Assembly: GCF_000143415.4 (NCBI RefSeq)
Contig: NW_003314328.1
Location: 1,916 to 65,915 of the forward strand
DNA length: 64,000 nt
From: Selaginella moellendorffii
Taxonomy: Eukaryota; Streptophyta; Lycopodiopsida; Selaginellales; Selaginellaceae
Reading direction: 5' to 3'
Shown here: one piece after another, positions 1 to 10,228 of the stretch
How the letters are laid out: every line of letters starts with the position of its first letter
Numbering within the stretch: the stretch's first letter is position 1
Program-made: the position numbers and the translations under genes
Notes under the pieces: model-generated
Told to the model about the DNA's origin: nothing
Databases searched by the model: none
What the model saw: only the letters and a program-made list of their open reading frames with translations

Positions 1-2
1 GC

Positions 3-2007
3 ACCCGCACAGGTATCACTCTCAAAGAATATATTCGTGCTTGTCTTGCGGAGCTAGGGAATAGTTGGCTTCCACGTGGTGGGACGAGTTCGGCTGAGTT
101 CAAGAACCAACCAGGACAACCATTTCTTGCGAGGCGCATGGTTTACAGGTATTTTTTCAATTCTCATTTATATATTGGTATTTATATTTTTGTTTTACTT
201 TGTAGATATTTAAAATATAGCCCCGGCGCACCGGTATACACAACCGGTGTTTTGCAGAAGCTCCTGACTAGAGGCAAGAAGCTTGGGATGTATGAGCCAG
301 AGTTCTACTGTCCTTGTACACATGAGAGGGAGCTATGCCCGTGGTACCTTGAACTCGTGGAGCAGATGCCAACATCGGACTTCGAGCTAGATCTCTACCT
401 TGAATGTCATCCAGGTTCACTTGAAACTCAGCACTTAGCTAGGAAATATTAACCTTGAGTTATATTTTTATTTTCCAGAGGCTCTTTCTGACTGTGATAA
501 CGACATTATTGAAGTTCAACAACTAAACCTAGAAGTCAGCACTCAGGAAACCATTCAGGAGATGGCAAATCCAAATACCGTTGAACCAGAGGAAATTGTA
601 CAGGAAATTCCAGCACAAGAGATTCCAGTACCTGCTCCTCGCAACCCCCGAAGGGGCCGTCATGAAACCTTTCATGAGAGTAAGGACTTTGATTTGGAAC
701 ATTCTTTTATTCATTCTTGACTTCACTTTTTTTTTTATAGATGTTGCAGAGAGCAGCCATCAGTCTTTTCGGCGGACTAAGACATTCTTCCCATCCCTCC
801 CTACGGCTACAGATGACGACCTAGAAGAGCTCTCCTCTGCAGCGATGCATAAACAGGTTAGTAAGCATGAATTTTATCTTCAACTTTTAGTTCTAATAAT
901 TGATTTTCAGGTTCGCCCTCTATCCCCAATGGCCAGTGTTGGGGAAGTTGCTATTCTCATTGGGGATTACACACAGCTTTTAGATGCTACTAGTCAGGAG
1001 CTCTACATGCTTGATCGGTGGATCCATGGTTTGGGTCAGCTCACACCTTATGGGAAGATCGATTTCATCTTTTTTGATCTTCCCGATGGGATGGCACCAC
1101 CGCAGGGGGATACTCCGTCATGGAATGTGTTGCAGGCCCAACACATTTCCCAAGCCTTAAAGGTTGCGAGCAGCTTCATGACATACAAGGGTGTGGTTGT
1201 CATGATCCTTCCTCGCTCTCTAATGTGGGAAGGCCTTCTCGCACACTTGGCTGACAACGATGATGGATTTGTTGAGTTTCATCTGGCTGCCTTCTTTCGA
1301 GTATGGCGGTGGACACAAAAGGCACTAGCAGGCAGACGCGAAAGGTGTGTGACTTCTTTATTTATAAATTAACTCTATTCTATTTTTTTTTCCAGATTTA
1401 TTCCTGGAACTACCATGCTCTATGCCACATTGGGAACCGGCGTAATGCCACACGAGCTGACGAGCGTGCTGCTCTTGCTTTACCAGGATATGACAGCTCT
1501 ACAGACATCATCCCAAATGTGATTGACTCGGACGTTCTTCACCCAGCGTTCCCTGGTTATCGACATCATTCGGTCACGGCTATGCAAATCTTGTTGGAGT
1601 TATTTTGTCCGCCAAAGGGGATTGTGCTTGATGCTACAGCAAGATTTGGATCAATGGTGCAGGCAGCAAAAGAGACAGGCCGAGCAGTTTTTGCACTTGA
1701 GAAGGAGGGTGCCTTTGAGGACATTCTTAGGAGATTTTGCGACAGGTGATGTTAGTGCTTGAAATAATCTATAATATTTATTCTCAAATGTTTCTATTTT
1801 ATTAGGTCTAAACTTATCACACACAGTGTTTCAGTCCACACGCTTGATCTTGATGATATGGATGATCATATGGACCAAAGTCAATTCCACTTACCTATTT
1901 ATGCTGAACGTATGGCACAACATTACATACAACATGAGCCTATAGTGAAGGAGCATTCCACTATACCCATTTCTACTTTTCTGGATATGGAAGCAAAAGA
2001 AGATTGA
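3..2007 (+). CDS. Methyltransferase-like protein (degenerate beta-class N4/N6 DNA methylase fold), 3' part
   Basis: Spliced gene running in from the left edge; no start codon is visible. Exons that join in frame: 3-148, 206-414, about 479-681, about 741-855, about 911-1344, 1396-1743 and about 1806-2007, each with GT-AG ends and introns of about 55-65 bp. The fifth exon has a DFIFFDLPDG segment where DNA amino-methylases carry motif IV (DPPY/NPPY type). The next exon has a HP...H..TAMQILLELFCPPKG stretch leading into VLDATARFGSM, where motif I (DPFxGxG) is expected, then GRAVFALEKE. The order IV, then X, then I is that of beta-class N4/N6 methylases. Both catalytic motifs are altered, so enzyme activity is doubtful. 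The reading frame around 1396-1520 is ambiguous: the splice phase favours one frame that stops near 1522, while the methylase-like residues lie in another. It could be a pseudogene or a domesticated transposon gene. No function is claimed. Confidence 0.5.
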
Positions 2008-3197
2008 ATATATTCTGATTTTAATATAAATTATATTGTTTAATATATTATTTTCTTTTTTTGTAGACTAAAAGATTAGTTCATGTCGAACCAATAATCT
2101 ACATGAGCTTATGGAATACCTTAAACACCTAGATTTTATGTTAAAAATTCTTGGTTCGGGACGAACTAAGGTAGTGCCATTAAACTTTCGCTAGTTAGGG
2201 GATTGTATTGACTTCCTTTGACTTTCGTTGACTTTCATTGACTTGAGCTCAGCTCAAAAACTACCCAGCCCCGGGTTAAGTGACTAAAGTAAAATGGAAA
2301 AATTAGTCGCTTACAAGGGGTTCCTTAGTCATTGAAAATGACTGTATCGGGTGTTGTAGCAAGTTGAATCACAAGTTTATGAGGTTTAGCATGACATATA
2401 ATAGGTTGATCCTCCAAAAATTGTATATATGCAATAGCTAAAATGCTTTGTACAAAGGGATTAGGAACAATTGGCACCATCTACAGATCTATCAATGCCT
2501 CCTCCTAATGTTCCTCTAGATCCTAGCCTATCCACAAGAGAACCTTAATACTCTTCCATCATTTTGAGAGGAGGGGATGATATGAAGTTCAAATGTATGG
2601 CTACAATACCATATATTAATATTAGCGTAGTGGCCATCAAATTGATTTCAATATAAGCTAGGGCTTTTAGGTTATATATTTTCTATATTCTCTTTCCATA
2701 TTCCATGCATTCACATTTCTAAATGAATTTTGGTTTTGTATGAATTTTTCTCAAGATGAAATCTTTTAGAAGCTAATCTACAACCAATATTATAAAGCAC
2801 TAAAAATCACTAATAATCTTAAACATATAATAATATTTTAGTCTGTTTCTGTAAGTGTTATATCTAAAGCTCAATTTAGCATTGAGCTGATTCAAATATA
2901 ATAAAAAGATATTGGAATATATTTATGTAGAAATATAGATTAATATTCGAGGATTGATGCACATGATGTAGTTGCATTTCTCATGCTCAATAGCTTGCTC
3001 GTTATAAAGGACATACAAGACTATTGGTAAGTTTGTGTGAGAATTCTTTTACCTTGTTTTCAATCAAGCTCTGGAATTTTTGAGGGCTGTATACTTGGAA
3101 AGGCGGACCTAGGCTTGGGCCATCCAGCAGACTTTCCATAGAATAATACATATACTCAGTAATTCTATCCTATAAAAACCATGTAACTGTACCAGAC
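2008..3197. other. AT-rich intergenic stretch with an old LTR-element fragment
   Basis: No convincing gene. From about 2345 to 2745 the sequence is a diverged copy of the 3' end of the retroelement at 5187-8097. It contains the end of the internal region, a purine-rich tract around 2567-2577 (GAGAGGAGGGG) and an LTR-like stretch ending near TTCCATATTCC at about 2700. The remainder, 2750-3197, is AT-rich and featureless. Confidence 0.6.
2345..2745 (+). mobile_element. Truncated 3' end of the local Ty3/Gypsy family
   Basis: Side by side with 7690-8090 this segment keeps the same order: a GGTGTTGT..CAAGTTG start, a CTACAGATC..CCA block, the GAGAGGAGGGGATGAT polypurine tract and then an LTR with CCATATA.TAATATTAG and TTTCCATATTCC. 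It is more diverged than the two LTRs of the larger element are from each other, so it is probably an older insertion. No matching 5' half is seen in the window. Confidence 0.65.
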
Positions 3198-5055
3198 TTA
3201 CTCGTCCAAATTTGCAAACATTTTCTGCAGCCGATCCGTGCAGGAGGTCATTGTCGGTCTAGCCTTAGGCTGCTCCTCTAGGCAGTCATCTCGAAGTTCT
3301 TCCAGCTCTTGGGTCAGAGTCACCTTGGACGTATGGATTAGCCAGCCTACACCCCACACGTCGACTGCAGTATCGTGAGGGCCCAGAGGAATCTCCGGTG
3401 CATGACAGGCACCAGAAAGCGTCGCTGCAGCACATGGAGCTGGAGAAGTGCAGGACTCATCCCAGTCAAAGAGTACCCACTGGTTGGAAGCGAGATCCAG
3501 TCCAATGTTCCTCCAGCTCACGTCCCTGTGTATCACACGCCGCTCAACTTCGTAGACTTCCAATAACATGCTGTAACACTTCTAGTATAATGCAAATCCT
3601 CTCAAAGAATTGTCTTTTAATATTAATACAATGGGCATAACACAGCGCATTGAAGACGTGAAGCAAGGCCCTTAACAGCTCGGGAACGGGCGTGGCTCGC
3701 TGGTTCGTATCGAGCCACGGCGTGAACGTCAAAGTGTACAACCGATCGTCAGGATCACCGTTTCGTTTCCTCTTTCGGGGACAGGCCTCTGTATGACACT
3801 TCTCTGCATTTGGGCAGCCCTGGATGCGTGAGTACGCGTTCCACACCTTCTTTGCCTTCTCCAGGTTCATATATCCCTTGACCCGAAAGAACCACGGACT
3901 TGCCACCCTTCTCAAGATCCACTTCCTGCACCGTGAACGTATCAGAAATCTCGTTTCTCCTCGAGCATAGATCACAAAGGCCCACCAGAACCCTCCCCAA
4001 GTTGAAAAGTATCAGCTGGGACTGCACCCTGTCAGTCATGCTGCTCAGATCCACCGTGACCAAATCTTGGCACTGCACCTTGCCCCCACCATGGTAGAGT
4101 GCACCGAATGTCACGTTGGGACCCCTTGCATGGTAGCCAAGCAGATAGGGCACGTCCTTGTACACCCAGACCAGCTTGTCCATGAGCTCCTGCTTTGGAT
4201 TCCCTGGCCCCCGAACTGCCTTTTCTTCACCCCGGAACAAAGAATAAAGAGCACCCACATATCCAACGTAGTCAGGAAGTTGAGACAGTGTCCGCGTCTC
4301 GCAGTTTGTGTTCCTGTCGAACGTCAACGACACAGAAGTCTGCAGGTACCCCTTGATTGATTCATGTATAAGCATGTTCCAAAACGGAATGTAAGAAAAT
4401 TCGGTAGTGCCTATAGAACGGCGTTAGCAACCTGAGGTTGAAGAGAAAGATGAAACGCACCAACTTCGGGAGGCTTGATGACGCTAAGAGCCAGAAGACT
4501 TTCGAGGTCAAAGCAATACGAATTTGGGGTGCTTGCCGAACATCCCAGCTAAATCATGGGACTTTAGAGTCGCATACCTTGCGGGGCTCAGCGGAAAACA
4601 TAATCCCGTCGGTTTCGATACCAGGAATTCCTTGAGCGATGCAAGATCAGGAACAGCCGGGGTGCGTACTCCCTGAGTATGTGGCGTGTGGCATCATAAA
4701 CAACGCCTGTCAGAAAAGACTCAGATCGTGCGCAAACGAAAGAGGGCATACCTTCAGCCAATGTCACTCGAGCTTGCATGACGCGGTGGAAAAGAGCTTC
4801 GGTCGTGAGAAGAGCGGCATCGAGCAACGGCTGGAGGGTAGCATTACCCAAAGCTTTCTTGCTGATTCGAACAAGCGATTCCCTCGCCCACGGCAGGAGA
4901 GATTCAGCCTGGGTAGAGCTCGGAGATTCGACAGCAACTTGGAGTACCCTCTGAGCACCCAGGTACGAGCGAGGATCATCCAGAAACCCCTCGGCAGCGT
5001 CCACCACTCGATCGTCAAGCGTAACCATAGCAGCAGAATTTAGGGCCCTAAACAC
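3198..5055 (-). CDS. FunK1-like protein kinase (fungal-type kinase domain), with an apparent frameshift
   Basis: Five exons read in frame on the minus strand: 5055-4752, 4672-4578, a 23-bp micro-exon 4483-4461, 4410-3644 and 3570-3198, all with GT-AG introns. The C-terminal exon has the catalytic loop (VIHRDVSWRNIG), a DWDES in the DFG position and a later VDVWGVGWL helix. HRD-[IV]-S-x-x-N with a D[WF]D variant is typical of FunK1 kinases, a family first described in fungi. The N-terminal 100 residues are helical and unrecognised. Near 3881-3897 the frame must shift by one base to pass from the VQEVDLEKGGKS segment into the KGYMNLEKAKKVW segment, and no intron fits there. This means a frameshift mutation, an assembly error or a recent pseudogene. 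Substrate unknown. It is flanked on both sides by retroelement sequence. Confidence 0.6.
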
Positions 5056-5186
5056 AGTTCCAAATAGAAGTTTAATATTTCTATATTTTCCGTATATGGT
5101 TTTTAAAAATTTATTTTATAAATAATTTATAAATAAATAGGCATATTTATTTGAAAAAACAGTAATAGTAGTTTAATATTTAATAT

Positions 5187-5353
5187 TGTGAAGGCCAAGT
5201 GTATGGCATATACTAATATTAGCATAGTGGGATTTTGGTAACTATCGAATTGGTTTCAATCCGGACCACTTGCTCTTGTATATAAGCTAAAGTTTTTGGG
5301 CTAATTGATATACACATTTTCTACATTCCCTTTCCATATTCCAAACACTCACA
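5187..5353 (+). repeat. 5' LTR
   Basis: Direct repeat of 7922-8097, beginning TGTGAAGGCC. It contains a TATA-like TGTATATAAGC element near 5278 suited to a retroelement promoter. It lacks about 9 bp present near the start of the 3' LTR. One base after its end a TGG (5355-5357) could begin the tRNA primer-binding site; the usual initiator-Met sequence is not obvious. Confidence 0.75.
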
Positions 5354-5366
5354 TTGGTGGAAGTGA

Positions 5367-5410
5367 GGGACAATCAAAGGGTGGAAGTGAGGGACATCTT
5401 TGATTGTCCC
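5367..5410 (+). other. Perfect 13-bp hairpin in the retroelement leader
   Basis: Just after the putative primer-binding site, GGGACAATCAAAG (5367-5379) and CTTTGATTGTCCC (5398-5410) are perfect inverted repeats around an 18-nt loop. They sit inside a doubled GTGGAAGTGAGGGACA unit. Position and shape resemble leader stem-loops used for genomic RNA dimerisation or packaging, but that role is inference only. Downstream, 5430-5560, a roughly 85-bp unit containing TTTAGATCTAGCTTTTTGCA is tandemly duplicated. Confidence 0.6.
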
Positions 5411-5608
5411 TAGGGAGTGCTTGGATTTGAGATTTCGATTTAGATCTAGCTTTTTGCATTGTCTAAATCTAACTTTTTCCATTTCCTTTCTTTTGTTCTT
5501 TCTTTTCAGGATTTTGGTTTAGATCTAGCTTTTTGCATTGTCTAGATCTACCATTTCCTTCTAGCTTTTTGTCATTTCTCTTCTTTTGCTCTTTCTTTAT
5601 TTGTCTTC

Positions 5609-6030
5609 ATGGCAGATCAGCAATCTCCTCCTTTGACTCTGGAGAAGCAGTTGGTACAATTGCTTGATGCTATATGCTTGCAATTGACCAACCAAACTCA
5701 ATTGATGGTGGCGTTCACGACACGTGGTACAACTCCTCCTGCTCTTGGTGCCAATCCTCGCGTTCGGCCGGAGTTCTTTCGCGGGAATCCTGGGGATGAT
5801 GTGTACCATTGATTCGATCACTTCACGGTGATTGCCACATATCATTCTTGGGATGATGCTCGACGTTTGCGTGAGTTTCCCACGTGTCTTCAAGGGACGG
5901 CGTTGCAGTGGTACAATGGGTTGAGCGCAGCCACTCGTGGGGATTGGAGTGTTCTTCCAGACGTCTTTAAATGTGCCTTCGGACATGCTGACGACTGTGA
6001 TGATGCCTTCCAACAATTGCATCGTCTTTG
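5609..6030 (+). pseudogene. gag remnant of the Ty3/Gypsy element
   Basis: Starts MADQQSPPL at 5609 and carries a retrotransposon gag segment (HSWDDARRLREFPTCLQGTA then LQWYNGL). An in-frame TGA interrupts it at about 5810-5812. Capsid C-terminus, zinc knuckle, protease and reverse transcriptase are absent because the frame runs directly into RNase H sequence near 6028. Confidence 0.75.
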
Positions 6031-7701
6031 CCTTGCACGTAGATGCTTCTAATATTGGTCTTGGAGGTGTGTTAATGCAAAAAAGCCCAAGTGTGCCTGA
6101 TCAACGTCATCCCATTGCATATATAAGCCGTACGTTACAACTAGCAGAGGTGAATTACTCCACGACAGATAAGGAGTGTTTAGCGGCAATTTGGGGTTTC
6201 GAGAAACTTCATGCATATCTACATAGTTCTCGGACGTTACTTGAAGGTAACCATGCTGCCATTACTTCATTATTGAAGTGGAAGAACCTGGTTGGTCGTA
6301 CTGCTCGGTGGGCTTTGAAGCTTCAGATTTATGATTTTGATATTGTTCATCACCCAGGGAGTTCTATGGCTGATGTTGATACTCTTTCTCGAGTTCCTCT
6401 TTCTTCTCCACTCTCTTCTCATATTTTTGATGAGCCTGTTGTTCCAGCATTTGTGGATTTTCTAGACGAGGATTCTATGCTGTCGGCGGTTGCTATATTT
6501 GATGTTCAGTGCCCACAAGGCGTAGAGCAAGATCTACCTTCTCTTGATGAGGTCCACGAGGCTCAAAAGATTGAGCCATGGATTCGAAAGCTTCAAGATG
6601 CGTTTGAGAATCCTGCATCACTTGCTGATGACTTGCCTTTCTGGCATTTACATTCTCAATATCGCCTTGAAAATGGCCTTCTTTATTTTGTGGGGATAGA
6701 TCCTAATGATCATTTATAGCTGGTGGTGCCTTCTGTCTTTATTCTGCAGTTTCTCCATGCCTACCATGATTCTCCTGTTCTATGTGGGATATCGTCGTGT
6801 GACCGAAAAGTTGCGCAAGTCTTTCTATTGGCCGGAGATGCGATGTGATATTATCCAGTATGTGTGTAGCTGTGTTTGGTGCCAAGCTCGTAATACTCCC
6901 CCTCGTGCTGCGGAAGGACGGTTGGAGTCAATTGTAATTTCCCGTCCGTTTGAGTTGGTGGTGTTTGATCTTATGGGACCTTTTCCACAGTCGACTGCTA
7001 GCAATGAGTATGTTATTATTGCTTCTAACTACTTGACTCATTCGGTGGAAGTTGGTGCTCTTGCTAGCGCCTTTGCAACTGCTGTTGGATACTTCCTCCT
7101 CAATCAAGTGGTGTTCCAGCATTCTTATCCAAAGCGGATTCTTTCGGATAATGGTCCCGCATTTATGGCTGAGGCATTTTATGTTTTGACGTCTTGGTTG
7201 GGGATACGCCACATTTTCACAAGTGCTTATCATCCACAATCAAACGGTCTAGTGGAATGGCTTGTTCGAACATTCAAAAGGATGATTGCAAAGTATGTGA
7301 ACTTTCAGCATTCAGATTGGGATGGTTATTTACCATCTCTTCGGTATGCATATGTCACAGGGGTGCAGAGTTTTGTTGGTGCTTCACCATATAAACTCCT
7401 ATATGGTCATGATCCAATATTACCAACGGAGCTGGGTTTACCTTCGCAATTGCTACAAGCTCCCGATGCTAGGTCATGGGATCAATATTTGATAAGCATT
7501 CTTCCACTTATCCGAGCAAAATTTGCCGAACACTTAGGCCGTGTACAAGTGGGACAACAACAGCACTACAACTCCTATCATCTTCCACCTGCAAAGTACA
7601 AAGTGGATGATTTGGTGTTAGTCTATTTTTCCCATCTTACAGTATGTGGTTTATCTAAGGGGCTCCTTGTGCAGTGGAAAGGACCATATCAGGTGTTGTG
7701 A
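6028..7701 (+). pseudogene. RNase H and integrase remnant of the Ty3/Gypsy element
   Basis: RNase H begins at FALHVDASNIG (about 6028), with YISRTLQLAE, a TTDKECLAAIW segment and the terminal DTLSRV. A TAG at 6717-6719 and a frameshift near 6790 separate it from integrase. Integrase shows the second half of its HHCC finger (VCSCVWC), then FDLMGPFP, LSDNGPAF and GLVEW, which supply the D, D and E catalytic positions. The integrase frame stays open to 7701. It cannot be translated as one polyprotein. Confidence 0.8.
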
Positions 7702-7906
7702 CAAGTTGGACCACAAGTTTATAAGGTTTGGCATGACGTCCAGTAGACCGATCCTCCAAAGATTGTGCATGTGCAGCGGTTGAAATGCTTCATACAAAGA
7801 GATCAAGAGCAATTAATACCATCTACAGATCCACCAATGCTTCCTTCTAATGTCCCTTTAGATCCCGGCCCGTCTACAAGAGAATTTGACGGCCTTCCAT
7901 TATTCC

Positions 7907-7918
7907 GAGAGGAGGGGA
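7907..7918 (+). other. Polypurine tract of the retroelement
   Basis: GAGAGGAGGGGA immediately precedes the 3' LTR that starts at 7922, the expected place for the plus-strand primer. The same tract is kept in the truncated copy near 2567. Confidence 0.7.
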
Positions 7919-7921
7919 TGA

Positions 7922-8097
7922 TGTGAAGGCCAAGTGTACAACTATGATGCCATATACTAATATTAGTGTAGTGGGATTTTGGTAGCTATCATATTGGTTT
8001 CAATCCGGACCATTTGCTCCTGTATATAAACTAGGGATTTTGGGCTAATTGATATGCACATTTTCTATATTCCCTTTCCATATTCCAAGCACTCCCA
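7922..8097 (+). repeat. 3' LTR
   Basis: Matches the 5' LTR across its length, with TATACTAATATTAG and TTTCAATCCGGACCA blocks shared. It is followed by ATAT (8098-8101), which repeats the bases before the 5' LTR. Confidence 0.75.
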
Positions 8098-8139
8098 ATA
8101 TCGATTACCAAAAATAAGAATGAAAATTTAAAATAATTC

Positions 8140-8141
<2 letters not shown>

Positions 8142-8192
<51 letters not shown>

Positions 8193-8234
8193 TAGATAGA
8201 TATATAGATAGATAGATAGATAGATAGATATATA
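8142..8234. repeat. (TA)n/(GATA)n microsatellite
   Basis: About 48 bp of TA dinucleotides run into GATA tetranucleotides with one TATA interruption. It lies directly downstream of the 3' LTR. Short open frames across it are repeat artefacts. Confidence 0.95.
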
Positions 8235-9253
8235 TGAATCAAATATAAATAAAACATTTAAATAATTCATTAAAAATTATCTTTATAGTAAAAGAGGATG
8301 ATATTTAAATTTTTTTATCTTATTTTAATTTTTAGTATATTTTTAAGGTCATGTATATTTTAAAAAATGATACACACTAAATAAATAACACATTTATATT
8401 AAATGAAAATAATTGGTATTTGAATATACCATTTTGGTTTGCAATAGATGGAAGTGTTTTAGAATATTCTAAATATATTATCTTTTAAACCACCAATTTT
8501 GGAAGAAACATTGCAACATTTTCACTAGTGAGCAATAAGTAGCATCCTTGACAATTCAACAAGTTAAGTTAATCATCTATTGTGGTACATAATGTAATTA
8601 GGAGATAGGTGAGATTGATTTCTTTCACATGCATTTTAGTGCTTTAGATTGTGATCTCTCAATCCATATTTCTCTTGTGCTCAAGTGTGGCTTTTATACA
8701 AGAGTGATAGAATATTTTAGGATTATAATATTTTTAAAGATTTTTCATCTCATTTCTTTAGTTAAACAGTAGAATTAGGGAGTTATTATGATAAGTGAGG
8801 ATAGAGTTTATGTGTGGGGATATTATGTTATTATGTATATACCTCCATGCATTATGCTTTTGTAGTTTTTTTTTCCTAGGGAAAGATTCATACTCAATTG
8901 GATTGGGAGGTCCTAGGAATTTTCAAACACATCTTAGCATAGTACCCTCAAGATTAGGGACCACATTGTCCTCCTTTCTCCTGACACAACAAGCATCCAT
9001 GTATAGGGATTTCCATGCAACCTACAAGTTGTAGAGCTAGCAATGCAAACAAAGGATGGGGAATGTTGGAGCATGAGCTCCAACATGGCTCTGTCATCAT
9101 GCTCAGGGAGATCCAACAGCCATGGAACGATCCAGGAAGCAAAAAGCCATGGGTTTTAGAGAGGTAGAGCTAGAGGGTCTGAGAGGGAGACAGATTTCCT
9201 GTCATGGACATGAGAGTACTTGGATGCAAAGGAAGATCATGTCATGGAGGGAG
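8235..9253. other. AT-rich stretch, no gene recognised
   Basis: No protein family is recognisable in any frame. The last 300 bp or so before 9254 could be the 3' internal remnant of the copia-like element whose LTR seems to begin at 9254. Confidence 0.4.
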
Positions 9254-9510
9254 TGTTAGAGATATATGCTCTCCATGACATGAGAGTCTACGTGGCATGA
9301 GTTGCCACATCACTGATCCAGGTGTACGATAATCAGACTATATATGCATTATAATATATCAGAGTGAAAGTCATTCACAAAGTGTTTTGTTTCCGTTCTT
9401 CTTTCATAAGAGCCTATAAGAACCGAGGCCGGTCTTAGGTAATTCTCGCTTTGCTTTCCGTTTTGCTCTGACTTATCTAATGCTATCATGTTTCAGAGGA
9501 TTTTCTAATA
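9254..9510 (+). repeat. Possible copia-type LTR (3' or solo)
   Basis: Begins TGTTAGAGATATATG after a purine-rich GGAGGGAG and ends at TCTAATA, almost the inverse of TGTTAGA. This start/end pair and the 250-260 bp size fit a Ty1/copia LTR. It contains a TATA-like ACTATATATGC and pyrimidine-rich downstream sequence. No second copy and no clean target duplication were found. Confidence 0.4.
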
Positions 9511-10228
9511 TACATTCTAGTGACGGCGACTTCTGGCTAAACGATGAGGGGCATAATTCTTATAGATGAAATGGAAGTAAGGGTTTTCATGGTTTGAGGA
9601 TGACACGTTTTGTAAGAACAGAATGGAACACGAAGATATCTTCTAGGCAGCGTTAAGTTGCGGCAAGGCTCAAAAATTCACGCCCTGTCGATTGGAATCC
9701 ATTCGTTTGGGTGAAATCGAAATACAAGTACTCGATCTTGGAGTTTCGCACTCATCAAGAAGGGTCGAGTTGACGCAAGTTCTTATCAAAGGTACAGTTT
9801 TAATTTTTTTAGAAAGATGGAGAACAAATGTCCAAGAGAACTCATTCAACAAATGTCCACAGAGGAAATGCTAGTTGCCAAATAACGGGGAGTTCTCTGT
9901 AGGCGTGCTACACTTGAACGATAAGGTAGACTCTCGCTTCATATGTTTATGTCGTTCAATGTTGGTTGGATCCTTACAAACAGGTTCAAAACGTGTAGAT
10001 TTTTCTGAGGTGACTGAATTCGTTCAAGGCATGCTGCGAATATTGATAAGCAACCATGTCTTAACTTGGAATGAAGATCTTCAGGTATCTTTTCATTATG
10101 TTCTGTCTGAACCTTTCTAATGTGTTCTTATAAAGGAGGCGATGAGGTTGCGTATAAGGAGGAGAGGAGGTGGTAATCGAGAATTCATCGGAATAAAGAC
10201 ATGAAAGTGGGCATCCATGTAAGTGGTA
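9511..10228. other. Unassigned stretch downstream of the carboxypeptidase gene
   Basis: Only short frames of 60-81 codons occur, for example 9692-9874 and 9875-10120, with no recognisable motif. The left part may be the transposon flank and the right part the 3' flank of the neighbouring minus-strand gene. Confidence 0.4.

Larger units (their letters stand above)
5187..8097 (+). mobile_element. Internally deleted Ty3/Gypsy LTR retrotransposon
   Basis: Two LTRs (5187-5353 and 7922-8097) start TGTGAAGGCCAAG and end near ACTC(A/C)CA. The 4-bp ATAT flanks both ends (5183-5186 and 8098-8101), consistent with a target-site duplication. Inside, in order, are a gag remnant, an abrupt junction near 6028, RNase H and integrase. 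Protease and most reverse transcriptase are missing. At about 2.9 kb it is far shorter than a full element (5 kb or more). The LTRs differ by roughly 10-12% by eye plus a small deletion in the 5' LTR, so the insertion is not recent. It carries several frame breaks and would depend on enzymes from another element to move. Confidence 0.85.

Noticed and set aside
1523-1762. Frame beginning MTRTFFTQRS inside the methylase-like gene
   Set aside because: It carries none of the methylase-like residues; the parallel frame does.
8031-8270. Ile/Tyr-rich membrane-like protein
   Set aside because: Translation of the TA/GATA microsatellite.
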